Shown here: in pieces, positions 23,946 to 35,055 of the stretch
Position numbering within the stretch: position 1 is the first letter of the stretch
How the letters are laid out: each line of letters starts with the position of its first letter
Assembly (NCBI GenBank): GCA_032209605.1
Contig: JASFXZ010000056.1
Span: 310,001-374,000 of the forward strand
Length of the DNA: 64,000 nt
Source: Mactromeris polynyma
Lineage: Eukaryota > Mollusca > Bivalvia > Venerida > Mactridae
Direction of reading: 5' to 3'
The notes under the pieces: generated by a model
What the model was told of the DNA's origin: nothing
Database searches by the model: none
Seen by the model: only the letters and a program-made list of their open reading frames with translations
Position numbers and translations under genes: made by a program

Positions 23946-24295
23946 ACAAACAAACAGCATAACAAAACATACGTACAAACAATAAAGTGCACGGAGGATG
24001 AAAATCAAACTAGATCTACAGGTGCTCTCAAATAATACTAATAACAAACATATGAGAATGTGTATTGGTTTCGTGATATTTGATCAATCATTGCATCCTA
24101 GCCTTAAGAAAAGAAATACATACAAGACAGGCATTTTGACAGTATATCATTGTAATTTTATGTAAGTATTCACAACTTCTTTGAATGTAACTTGTATGAA
24201 GAATTTCGTTAATTCTTAACACGATAATTGGTTCAACTGAGAGTAAGCTGCGTAGGAAATATTCATTGCTCGAGTGTTGAAAAAAAAATAGATCG

Positions 24296-24620
24296 TCTAA
24301 TTCGACATACAACAGCAACAGCATTTTTACGGATACAACATACACCATAAGGTACATAATCTAATGTACAATAGTCAACAACAGGCATCTTCTGTATATA
24401 TATATATGTTTTAGTTTGTTATTGTTACAATATGTGACAAGTGTAGTTGGTTATCATGTATCAGACCCCATCCAAGGGAACGGCATGTCTCAGAATCCTT
24501 TGATTTTGTACAGGTCGTGTTTCTGCTTTCTAGTAAGGTCAGACGGTAAAACACTCGACTGTCTATTTCAAACTCGCGTGTGTTAAGCCAGTTGCGACAA
24601 TGGGTAAAGACAAAGATAGA
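24296..24620. repeat. Dispersed repeat R2, copy 2
   Basis: Matches 20535-20850 (TAATTCGACATACAACAGCA ... CTCGCGTGTGTTAAGCC), including the ATCAGACCCCATCCAAGGGA stretch. Confidence 0.7.
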
Positions 24621-24699
24621 CGCCATTGCAAGGTGGGAACGTTTGTTCCCCATCGTGGTGCGGTGTGATATACATGCCATCTCACTGTAACTTCAGTTA

Positions 24700-26600
24700 T
24701 CGGGACAGTAAGCTTTGTTCGTTACAGAGTGTAACCTTTCTGAATCGTACGGAAGTATTTATCAAAGAACTGTATGGTCATGTTGTATACGATTGATGAC
24801 AATGTTGTTGCTTAGTAGGTTTTATATAATTATAAAAGTATACAGTCTAAGTACTAGATATGGACGGCGTAGGAAGCCTGTTTACATATCAGACAGAATT
24901 TTCATCATTGCTATCACCTCATGATATAAGTATTTTGACGCATCTGTTTAACCCGGAAAAAATTATATTATCCAGCTTTCAACTCAAGAATCCGTCCGAC
25001 TTGCGGAGCCATGTAAATATATTGTATACTTGGAGAAACGGATCTTAGATAAAGACTAAAATCTGGAATAGATAACTTCATGTAAAATAAATACCTATAC
25101 GTGGATCTATGCTAACAACATCTAGACATTGTGAATTATTAGTCCTGTGAATATAGATTGTAAACCGTGGTTAAGCATTTTTCATAAAATATTTGACGTG
25201 GAATAAACTTTATGACAACTGTTCGAATTTGTTTGTGTTTTTGCTCTGTCCACGTCCCGAAGTTTAAATGCTTTTAAAGACATATTGGGAGTAGTTTGCT
25301 ATTTTCTTTTACGATGCTAACATGTTTACTGAACTTTATAGAGTCACTAAGACCAATACAAATAATGATATTATGTTTATTTGAATTATATTTTTGCAGT
25401 TATCCTTCAACGTTCTTTTTCCACATACTTTATTTCTTTAAAAAGAAAAAGTCACTGATATTTAAAATTCTACATTTGAAATTATAAAATGTTCTTCAAA
25501 AAATATTTAAAACTAACACATGCTATGAAAATGTAGAACGAAAATGGGTTACCATGTGTAGTATTTTGTAACTTTCACTTTCCATATATATTGCATTTAA
25601 AACACAATAAATCATGGTTACCTAACACTTTATTTCATATTTTCATTCAGACAGTGACTCTCATATAGTATACCTAGATTTAAAAAAATCTCGCCACTAG
25701 AAAATATATAGTAAAATTGTATCGATTTTGCTATATATTAATATGAAATATTCTCGATTTAATCTTCATTATCATAACACTTTTATTTCATAATTTGGTT
25801 AGATGTATTACACTGATAAAATATACAAAGTTTAAAGATGTATCTGGCTCATCTGAGCATAAAATGTTTGAATTGGCTTTATCCAGTAGTGTTGCTACAT
25901 TGGCTAAAACATCTCTAATAAGAACCATTGCAATGTAGAACCTGTAAAATAGCCCGATTGTTAACAAAACTGGATTTTGTTTTAAATTTTATGATGTACA
26001 GACATCTTTCTTCAACAAATACGGATTACTACATCATGAGTTCATTCTTTGTTAATGCATGTTTATTGATGTTTTAACAATAGGAAATATATTTTTCATG
26101 TTTGGTTAGGTAAACAAAAGAAAAAAATGTGCATAGTATTACTTTAAAGGAAATCTCTCCGTTTGGAAAAAAATGGCTTTATTGTTTGATACGCCTTTAA
26201 GATTAGTCCTTTTTGAAGCTCGAGAACACGCCGTTAGTCCGCGTACGTTACAGTAAATTGAAATTTCCCAGAGCCAAAAACAACTAGGAGAATACTATGA
26301 TTTGCTCGTATTTTACCGCGGCTTGCGTGCTTGTTTCTCATGACTGGTACGTCTCCGTTGTTTACTTTTCCTTTCTTTATTATACAGGTACAAAATACAT
26401 ATGTATATATAATGACTAAAATGACATTATGTTTTCTTTCATTACATTCAGCAAAACATAAATAATTTATAATCTAACTTCTCAGCATTATATTAGCTAG
26501 TATTAATACAATACTAAAATGAAAACAACTCATATATAGGAGTGATAGTATAGGCTACGAATCGACTTAAAAAGAACGGGTAAAGCGTTCATAATAATAA
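24700..26600. other. No gene recognised
   Basis: Short open frames only, for example a 62-codon one at 24860-25048 with no recognised family. About 30-40 bp near 25645 (TCATTCAGACAGTGACTCTC) reappear inverted near 30355-30385, so part of it is dispersed repeat. Confidence 0.45.
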
Positions 26601-26626
26601 ATGTTATATAGACAACAGTATATGGT

Positions 26627-27637
26627 TTAAATACCTAAACAACTAGAAACTTTACTCATTATTTGTTCATCTTCCCTAATATAACTATCTTTGGTTTTTT
26701 CAGACTCCCATCGTCCATAATTCTTAAACAATCTATCTGGCACTCCACATTTGGCAGCCGCTGTAGCGCCACCCGCCCGTAAAGAATGCAAACCGTATAC
26801 AGAACTGTCTAGACCGATTTTTGACAATGTCTTCTTTAATATTTCCCTTGCTGTAGTGTACGATATATGATTACCGGGCCTCAGTACATATCTGTTTTCG
26901 GACTTCAAAAAGAGACTTTTCTAAACAGAAATTCGTTTGAGTCATTAGATATTCCTGCCCTATGTACATAACTATCTAATGCTTGTACAGGACATGTATT
27001 ATTACCAGTTTTAGAAATAACGATACTATGACCCTTGGAACGTTGATCCGTTTTAGATGACGATATTCTCAATTTAAGAAAATTCGGACAAAATTGTACA
27101 TCAGACCTTTTGATAGACACGCATTCCTGAAATCTTAGAAAGCCGGAAAAACTTAAAAGTGTCATTGCCAAAAAACGCTGTTCCAAAAGACTGGGGTTAG
27201 AACCGAAATATCTAACTAAAGTAACCAAATCATGTGCAGTTAAGGGATTCTTGGCAATGGATGGCTTTCCACATGTTCTAACTAACCCCTATTTTACATG
27301 TTTTACTAATGAAGAGGTACATGGATCAACGAAACCCGCCATTTTGTGAGCCTATGAAATGCTATACAATACACTGTTTATCTTAGATTCGGAAGGTTTG
27401 GTTTTTTCTAAACAGGAAAGATATAACGCAACATGTTCCGTTTTGGCGGGCACTGCAGAAAAATATATTTTGTACACCAAGAACAGAAATGTTTAAAGAA
27501 ACTTTGATAAGTCTTATACGTATTTTCTGCTACTGACTTCTTTGACAATGTTTTTATATTTTCCAGATCACCCAGCAAATCAGGATGTAAACTTATGCTT
27601 TTGAAACTCTTCCAAATCCCTATGGCGAATACATCTG
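26627..27637 (-). pseudogene. Tyrosine recombinase (DIRS/Crypton-type, XerD-like), degraded
   Basis: The minus strand from an acceptor-like TTACAG at about 27638 encodes an N-terminal DNA-binding part (LHPDLLGDLENIKTLSKKS ... YQSFFKHFCSWC, then HVALYLSCLEKT...INSVLYSI) and a catalytic part. Residues visible are Arg in SGFLRFQECVSI, Lys in SSKTDQ, HSLRAGGATAA (His and Arg), YGRW (Trp in the His/Trp position) and Tyr in SYI, so the catalytic set is intact. Lesions are a TAG at about 27352-27354 where relatives have Trp, a TAG at about 27289-27291, and frameshifts in T5 runs near 26910 and 27464. The family includes mobile-element recombinases often labelled xerD homologue in molluscs. No RT was found beside it, which leans toward a Crypton-like element. 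Confidence 0.8.
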
Positions 27638-27896
27638 TAAAATGTAATAAATAAAACGCAGATAATTATCGAGTACTTGTAAGATGGAAAAGAAAAGAAA
27701 ATATATCGGTGCTGGTTTATTACGTACCCACGATATCTATTAATTTTTAGTTCTGTATCATATCCAATATTTTAAATATATTGTAAAATATTTATAAATG
27801 TAAACCGAATATTTTCCCCGCCGAATTGATACATACATATATATATATGTGTGTGTATACGTTTAAGTAATCAAATATCAGTAATTATATTCCTGT

Positions 27897-27945
27897 TCAG
27901 AACAAAACATCGTTTATATCTGATATAAACGGCACAGTGTATCAA
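27897..27945. repeat. Palindrome-centred repeat, copy 1 (upstream of recombinase)
   Basis: CGTTTATATC-T-GATATAAACG at 27911-27931 is a perfect 10-bp inverted repeat around one base. Flanks CCTGTTCA and ACAGT are shared with copy 2 about 141 bp away. Confidence 0.8.
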
Positions 27946-28036
27946 ATAATGTTAACAATGTATGTACAAATGCGCATCCAAGCATTAACCGTATTCTTAT
28001 ACGTAAATAATCACACACAAATAATCCACCTCCTGT

Positions 28037-28085
28037 TCAAGGACAGGGCATCGTTTATATCTGATATAAACGGTACAGTATACAT
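28037..28085. repeat. Palindrome-centred repeat, copy 2
   Basis: The identical 21-bp palindrome sits at 28052-28072 with the same flanking motifs (CCTGTTCA...CATCG and CGGTACAGT). It has the shape of a tyrosine-recombinase target, but this is unproven. Confidence 0.8.
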
Positions 28086-28139
28086 GTTTCACATTTTGCA
28101 CATATAAATCTATAGTTTGTTCACTCAATACGTATTACT

Positions 28140-29480
28140 TTGGCCTGATTTGTGTATATCTTCCAACTGTTCGCGGTATTAATGACTTCTCTTCAAGTGC
28201 TCTGGTTTCATATAAGTCACCGACTACATAGTAACTTATTTGACTGACATCACGGGTCTGTTACCGTCTCTTATGTTTGGGAGTTGTCAAGAGGAGAACT
28301 TTTCTTTATTTACAACGTTTGCTTCATTGGGGGTAATTGTAGAGTATGTTTGAGGTTGGGAGGACCCTTAAACCAGGTTAAACGCCCTGGTGGTGATTTA
28401 ACCTCTGACCCTTCTCTACTTTAAATTTGTTTCCATTATCCACATCGGTGTGTTGTGTCCATTCTGCGATTGTAATCGTATACAGGTATGGATTTGTTTT
28501 TACAGATGCATGTGTCCTTATACTTATGGGTGTCATTTCGTGCTCGACTTCTTTATTGGTGTTTTCCTTTACATCTAGTCGATGTTAAACTTACATTGCA
28601 CGTAACGTACCTTACCAGATTTAGATAGTGTTTAATCACTGCCCTTCTTTCCATTTCAGTCAGTTTCTAATTTGTTTAAGCTTGAACTTGAACATTGAAT
28701 CACGTTGTATGACACACTACTGTCTTTGTTTCGTTCATGGAAAGACAAATGTGTGTTCATTATTCTTAATTCGAAATATGTCTAGCCTTTACATCATTTA
28801 CTACTTAGACAATATGTACCTTGCCTATTTAACCATTCTTTTATTACAATCAAAACATGTATTTATGTTTAAAATAACTAATCACTACTGTCAGGAATAT
28901 AATACTAGTACGTAAATTCATCATACATAATGTTTGTTTAGTTTTATTTTGAAAAACTTTATATACTGTTCTGCTCTCCAACTTGGAGGAAATAAACGTA
29001 TCTATCAGTATTGGAAAGTGGTGTGATGATGTGTAGCATTGTTTCCCAGTACACTAGGACGTTATTGCACTAACAAAATGTTGATACACGAGGACAATAT
29101 AAAATACTACAGACAAATGATGCTCTTCACAGCTTTATTGAGAGAAATGGTATACATGTAAGTGTAATATTCAGAGTGCAATCAAAGGTCCACATCGATG
29201 ACAGTTTTCTGTGTTGATTTGTCATGGCCTTTTTCTGAAACTAGATAACATCCTGGTCAAATTAGTCCATTAATACAGATCATTCAAACATATAAGAAGT
29301 CACATCTAACATTACGTTACATAATAAACGATTTACGATAAATGATGAAGTCAATTGTACCCACACACTGGCGAAATTATTATTTTATAACTTAATCTTA
29401 CTTTTAGCAAACTAGCTAATAGTAGCATATGATTAACTATTCTTAAATGAAAACTCTTACATTTCTTATTTACGATCTGC
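28140..29480. other. No gene recognised
   Basis: 28230-28420 has a GC-richer stretch (GTTAAACGCCCTGGTGGTG) that may be repeat-derived. A (-) 3' UTR for the exon at 29491 could occupy the right side. No domain was found. Confidence 0.4.
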
Positions 29481-29490
29481 GTCGAGATTG

Positions 29491-29712
29491 TCATAGTATA
29501 CCATCGAAACCAAATCCCAAGCCTCCGTAACCGTAGCCCAAAAGTCCGACAGCATAGCCAGCGCCATACATACCAGTGACAGTTAGAACAATACCCAGAA
29601 GGAACAGGGCATTTAGAAACATCAAGTTGATGTTGTTGTTGTTGTTGGCTGGAACTAAATAATAGTTACAATAGAATACCGATCTACGTCGCAATGTAGC
29701 ATTCATAATCAT
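29491..29712 (-). CDS. Transmembrane plus Gly/Tyr-rich C-terminal exon (or separate small gene)
   Basis: The frame ends with an Asn run, a hydrophobic segment (LMFLNALFLLGIVLTVTG) and a Gly/Tyr/Phe-rich tail (YGAGYAVGLLGYGYGG...FDGIL) before the stop at 29491. Two readings are possible. (a) An acceptor TTAGTTCCAG at about 29649 opens this frame in the phase used by the upstream TSP1 exons, making it the last exon of that gene and giving it a membrane anchor. (b) The ATG at 29712 or 29706, preceded by TATAAAGGGG at about 29755-29764, makes a 73-residue intronless gene. I cannot decide. Gly/Tyr-rich tails occur in some structural secreted proteins, but no family is recognised. Confidence 0.45.
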   Translation of the reverse strand: MIMNATLRRRSVFYCNYYLVPANNNNNINLMFLNALFLLGIVLTVTGMYGAGYAVGLLGYGYGGLGFGFDGIL

Positions 29713-30463
29713 GTCGTTATGATTAAATAACTATCACCAAACTCAAATATTATTCCCCTTTATACTAACGGAACGCAGCATAGTCAGCTTCACAAAGTTC
29801 TTATAGTAAAATGTTCAAGTCAATGTTTTACATGGTATTTATCCGATGTGGATGATTCAACAAAAGTTATTCGTCCGCCGTTTCTTGGTCATGTGGAGAA
29901 ATAGTCGAAGCAAGTCAGTATTGCGTGTAACCCTTTAACAATGATAATGTAAACTTAGTACCTTATATACTTCATATTCAAATATAAACGCCCTTATCCC
30001 TTTCCAAGAACAAGATAATTTCGTTCTTTAATTGAGACCACAAACAATGAACTCATACTATATAACTATTTACTAGAATACAAAAACTGTAAGTTCACAA
30101 GTTTCCAATTAAATGATTATCCAACACTAAGGCCATTTTTTTTAATGGAGAGATTTCTTTTAAACTTTGTATATTTTATCAGTGTAATGTATCTAAACAA
30201 AATATGAAATAAACAATGACAGGTCACATTCCCCGATGTTATGATGATGAAGATTAAAACGTGAATATTGCATATAAATATATAGCAAAATCGATACAAT
30301 TTTTACTACAATGAATATTTTTTCAAGCGGAAAGATTTTCTTACAACTTCGTATACAATATGAGAGTCACTGTCTGAATGAAAAAAAAATTGTAGGTAAT
30401 CTTGCTTAATTTTAAAAAGCAAACTACTCCAGGATATATCTTTAACACAAATACTCAAGCGAC

Positions 30464-30640
30464 CTGGACATAAGACCAGCGAACCACTGCAAGATTCCTC
30501 GGCGTACTGTATACCTTGGCATGGTTCACCCATTAGAGTTTGCGCAGGTGAAAAGCATGCTCGATACCTACGGCGAATTCCGGTCTCACAATTCGCTAAA
30601 CAACCATTCCAGTCCTGCCATGATCCCCAGTTGCCATCAA
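30464..30640 (-). CDS. TSP1 repeat exon 5 of the upstream TSP1 gene, splice site damaged
   Basis: It encodes IDGNWGSWQDWNGCLANC, then ETGIRRRYRACF and CQGIQYAEESC...LCP, a full TSP1 repeat with the WxxWxxW motif and six Cys. At 177 bp in phase 1 it fits the other exons. The 3' splice site expected just before TTGATGG reads CAA instead of CAG, with no AG in the preceding ~100 bases, and the donor is a weak GTCGCT. In this haplotype the exon may be skipped or dead, or the base may be an assembly error. Confidence 0.65.
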
Positions 30641-31177
30641 TTGTATGTTTGCAATATTCATACCGTAATAATTGACATGCACAATTATATGTATCCACAG
30701 TTTACAAATACGCAAAATTTCCCAAAAGTTACCATTTTCGCGACCATCTATTTTGGGGCTAACTAAGATATTTTTCCAAAATATGTTATAATCTACATGT
30801 CAGCTAATGTAATTGATGAAACGCATTTTGTGGTGTTCAATGTGTGTTTTCTTCTTAAATGGAGAGTTAAAACGGTTAGCCGAAGCTCAGATAATAAGTA
30901 CACCGGCCCGATAGAAGAAATCGAGTATTTTAGGAGAAATTTTGGTATCATTATTGCCACAAGATGCAAAAATAAAATAATACTGATGAACAAGCGACTC
31001 AAACTTAATTGCATAATTGTCGCAAGAGTTTTGTTCCAGACTTAAATGCGTTCAAATACAAAAAACATGCTTGCTCTAAACTCTTGTGATAGCAGAATGA
31101 CTACAATATAGTTTTGCCATCGGCAGTAATATAGAATTGTTTTATATTTTTATTATCCAAACCACTCATAAGCATAC

Positions 31178-31354
31178 TTGGACAGGGGTTTAAATCGCAC
31201 GTTTCTGCTTCTGCTGCGTCTCCATTACAGGCGGCACCGTTATATTGTGGAATGGGATTGGCGCAAGACCTTTCACGTGACCTGACTACAGGTGTATCCG
31301 AACACGTGACTCCACAAGCTGACCATGCACTCCACAGGTTCCAATTACCATCAA
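31178..31354 (-). CDS. TSP1 repeat exon 4
   Basis: It encodes IDGNWNLWSAWSACGVTC, RSRERSCANPIPQYNG and AEAETCDLNPCP. This is a TSP1 repeat with a TCSDTPVV insertion in place of the usual TCG.G. The acceptor CTAG precedes TTGATGG and the donor is GTATGC; phase 1 matches its neighbours. Confidence 0.85.
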
Positions 31355-31887
31355 CTAGAACATCAAAGAGATGTTTATATATATGCAGAATCCATACATA
31401 CCTCGAAGGAACACTCTGTACACCAACATACTAAAACAAGCTTTGATTATCATATATATATATATATAATTTGATTATAGTCTTCCAACTAGGTGTTCGA
31501 GGCGTCTGAAGAATATTGGTTTTCAGGTTCACATTTCGGCAACTCGATAATGACCCTTGCAGCTAATAATGTGAGTATCCCAACACAGAAAATGAAAATG
31601 TACAGAGAAATCAAAACTTAATCACTTTAAGGATGAATAGAACAAAGCGTAGCAACAGATGAAGATGAGCAAATTTTGTCCGCACATCTTTTCATCATTT
31701 AGGCTTGTTGAAGATGCAGGAAATAAATTGATATACATGTATTTAATTGCCGCGTAACAATTTTGTACGTAAAACATTAAGTGTTTTATTATACTGTGTA
31801 TACTATTCAAAGATGATTTTACAACGCACGATAATAAATAACTTGAAATGAACATAAAATTATTACAAATATGATTAACATACAAAC

Positions 31888-32058
31888 TGGGACAATTCTG
31901 CGTGTTACAGTTTTGTGTTTTCTGAGAGGCACCACTACAACCAACTCCGCCATGTGACGGTGCAGGATTACTGCATGGCCTTGTCCTAGTTTGTGTACCG
32001 TTGTCGCAAGTCTTGGTGCACGAGGTCCAGGTGCCCCAGTTTGCCCAGTTTCCATCAA
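31888..32058 (-). CDS. TSP1 repeat exon 3 (tandem copy)
   Basis: A 171-bp phase-1 exon encoding [18 protein letters not shown] ... NGTQTRTRPCSNPAPSHGG ... CNTQNCP. It has the WxxWxxW, CTKTC and RTR.CSNP motifs of TSP1 group repeats (folded by three disulphides, usually binding glycans or proteins in extracellular matrix or immune settings). Acceptor TTGCAG and donor GTTTGT. It is nearly identical to exons 1 and 2, as are the introns. Confidence 0.9.
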
Positions 32059-32386
32059 CTGCAAGTTAATTGATATTATAACATACCGTGTAGAGTGGTA
32101 ATAACGACACAATGACTTTACGTGTATATCTACTACTTTAAGGATGAATATAACTAAGCGTAGCAACAGAGGAAGAAGCGCAAATTTGGTCAACATATCT
32201 TTTTCATCATTTAGGCTTGTTGAAGATGCAGGAAATAAATTGATATAATTAATTGGCGCTTAACAATTGTGTACGTAAACTTAAGAGTTTTTTTTATAAT
32301 GTGTATACTATTCAAACAAGATTTTACGACGCACGAAAATATATAACTTGTAATGAACATATCACAAATATAATTAACATACTAAC

Positions 32387-32557
32387 TGGGACAATTCTGC
32401 CTGTTACAGTTTTGTGTTTCCTGAGAGGCACCACTACAACCAACTCCGCCATTTGCCGGTGCAGGATTACTGCATGCCCTTGTCCTAGTTTGTGTACCGG
32501 TGTCGCAAGTCTTGGTGCACGAGCTCCAGGTGCCCCAGTTTGTCCAGTTTCCATCAA
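32387..32557 (-). CDS. TSP1 repeat exon 2 (tandem copy)
   Basis: A 171-bp phase-1 exon, [18 protein letters not shown] ... [14 protein letters not shown] ... CNRQNCP. Acceptor TTGCAG and donor GTTAGT. It differs from exon 1 at five bases and from exon 3 at eight, every one changing an amino acid. The plus-strand ORF over it is a shadow. Confidence 0.9.
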
Positions 32558-32883
32558 CTGCAAGTTAATTGATATTATAACATACCGTGTAGAGTGGTAA
32601 TAACGACACAATGACTTTACGTGTATATCTACTACTTTAAGGATGAATAGAACTAAGCGTAGCAACAGAGGAAGAAGCGCAAATTTTGCGAACATATATT
32701 TTTATCATTTAGGCTTGTTGAAGATGCAGGAAATAAATTGATATATTTAATTGGCGCGTAACAATTTTGTAAGTAAACTTAAGAGTTTTTTTATACTGTG
32801 TATACTATTCAAACAAGATTTTACGACGCACGAAAATATATAACTTGTAATGAACATATCACAAATATAATTAACATACTAAC

Positions 32884-33054
32884 TGGGACAATTCTGCGTG
32901 TTACAGTTTTGTGTTTCCTGAGAGGCACCAATACAACCAACTCCGCCATTTGCCGGTGCAGGATTACTGCATGTCCTTGTCCTAGTTTGTGTACCGGTGT
33001 CGCAAGTCTTGGTGCACGAGCTCCAGGTGCCCCAGTTTGCCCAGTTTCCATTAA
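32884..33054 (-). CDS. TSP1 repeat exon 1 (tandem copy)
   Basis: A 171-bp phase-1 exon, [18 protein letters not shown] ... [14 protein letters not shown] ... [17 protein letters not shown]. It joins the signal-peptide exon 35128-35056 in phase. Acceptor GCTAGCAG and donor GTTAGT. Confidence 0.9.
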
Positions 33055-33099
33055 CTGCTAGTTAATTGATATTATAACATACGGTGTAGATTGGTAATA

Positions 33100-35055
33100 A
33101 CACCCATGTGCTATCATCGGTATTTCACTAGTACAGTGACACTTCACGTGCGCGTGATGTCACAGCAATACAAGCGTGACGTAGACGCTCTCCAATGATG
33201 TTGACATTATTAAAAATGACTCTTTATTTTGTACGAAGAATGACATTTTATTGCACTGAAAATCAATGTCTAGTAAATTTGAATATGATATGTGAAATAA
33301 TAATTTTAACTCATAGCTGGTTGCTGGAAATTTAAAATAAATTGTTGGAACTACTTTTGTATGCGTCAGATTTTATTTACCAAAGACCGAATTACACACG
33401 TCGTACATTGCTTGCATTTTAGGTGGTTAAAGTAATGTATTGGAGAACATCAGCTGTTTCTGCTATTTTGTCATAAATAGAATCTTACATTCGTGTTCAT
33501 TTTCTATTTTCTAACTTTAGAAGAATCGTTCAATAAGTTCAATACATAATGACCACTCGTATAAGATCCTCTATTTATTTTATGCAATTATTTAATGATG
33601 AAATCACTTTTGAATAAAAATCCTTTTTTACAAAATCAAATGAACCGTTTGAAAAGACATATTCAATGATTTTACATGTATATTGTCACCATTTAATTCG
33701 TTCTATCTTCATGGAAACGTAACGATTATAGAATATTATTCGTTCGCCATATAAATATTTGTAATGGTATGTGTCTGTTTATTGTTAACAGTGTATTACA
33801 AACGAAGTACATGTCTGATTGACAAAGAGTAGAAACTACCAACGTTTGTTGTTGTATAATTTGGCAACCCCAACAATAGCTTGTCGGTTAACTCTGGCGA
33901 TTGGTGTGTTGGTGCTGTTTTCTCAAACTTTATGAAGTGTTATTGAAAATTGACACAACTAAGTGACTGGATGGTGAAAACATCGTTTCGCAACAATGAA
34001 AGAAAACTACATGTGCTATAAGTTTGAAATACAGGTGGGAAATTGGTTGTATTCCCGGCTATACATAAAGAGTTAATTCTGTTTGGGGAATGTGGTCGTT
34101 GTCGGCAGGTGGACAATTGTTGACGTGTAGCCGTTATCACAGGTTGGAACATAACAACATTAAGGTGTTATTGAAGAAATTCATACTCTTATGCATCTGT
34201 GCTAAGTGTTAGACAAAACTTGTAAACTAATCGTATAAATGTTTATTACTTTAAGCCATGTATTTGAAACAAGCATGTATACATATATTTTGCAATGCAT
34301 TTATATTTTGTGCCGGGTAAATGTTACGCTTTAAAAATTGGAAAAATTAGCCGATTACTATTTGATGCTGGCACTAACTTAAAACGTTTCTCTCGGATTC
34401 TCAACATATTCAGCAGTTTTGCAGGCACACAGTCAACCAACAACTTGATATAAGACTTAATGTGTTCATTTGTTTTGGATCCCTTTATTTTATACATGTA
34501 TATCACACGTGGTGTTACATAAATATACCATCAAATGGTCTTATATATGATCTTTGAGGGTTCAATTTAGGACAGAGTGAACAACTAATTACCGAGAACC
34601 GAGACCAATGTTCGGGAGAGATTAAAAACTTAATAAGTACTTGACTGGATTACCCCAATATAGCCGGGTATAACATTACAAATAATTCACTTCGTGCTTG
34701 GTTTTATTACGAGACAGAGAATAAGTTGCTGCAGGTAACGCCACGTATATAAGACAGTGCCTCCTCACACAGCCCAATTGCCATGTACTTAAATACAATA
34801 TGGTGATTAAGATTAATACGATTGCAACGTCATAATCGTTTTCGTTATATAATAAGCATGGAGGACATGTTCATACCATTGCTGTTGTCTAGCAATTCCC
34901 GCCTAAATAATTCAACTGGAAGGAAGACCGTATTCTGTACTAAGGAATTTATACTTTTATTTTAATCATTATGTATAGGCAAACTTCGAGAAAAGCAACG
35001 ACTCGAATGGTTATTGTCGTTGACATTGAAAATAATGATTGAAAAATTAAGTTAC
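33100..35055. other. Intron 1 of the TSP1 gene; no other gene recognised
   Basis: It lies between the signal-peptide exon and the first TSP1 exon. An R1 fragment lies at about 34705-34790 (GTTGCTGCAGGTAACGCCAC...GACAGTGCCTCC). The rest is AT-rich with no supported feature. Confidence 0.5.

Larger units (their letters stand above)
31820..33095. repeat. Tandem exon-plus-intron duplication, ~498-bp unit, about 2.6 copies
   Basis: The TSP1 exons starting at 33054, 32557 and 32058 are spaced 497 and 499 bp. The introns between them are alignable throughout (for example GTAGAGTGGTAATAACGACA and GCTTGTTGAAGATGCAGG in each), so whole units were duplicated recently. Confidence 0.92.

Noticed and set aside
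23759..23992. Cys/Val- and Thr/His-rich ORFs on both strands
   Set aside because: Both are translations of the CA/CGCA microsatellite.
24860..25048. 62-codon ATG ORF (MDGVGSLFTYQ...)
   Set aside because: No homologue recognised, no promoter or splice support, length expected by chance in a 64 kb window.
30640..31178. U12-type (minor spliceosome) intron explaining the missing AG before TSP1 exon 5
   Set aside because: The donor GTATGCTT only resembles the U12 consensus and no branch-point motif lies before the exon; a damaged acceptor is simpler.
32253..33061. Plus-strand ORFs of about 90-115 codons
   Set aside because: They are antisense shadows of the TSP1 exons; the Cys/Trp pattern, phases and splice sites are on the minus strand.
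34060..34150. TSP1-like peptide on the plus strand (VWGMWSLSAGGQLLTCS)
   Set aside because: Only two Trp and one Cys, no splice sites, wrong strand relative to the gene; too weak.
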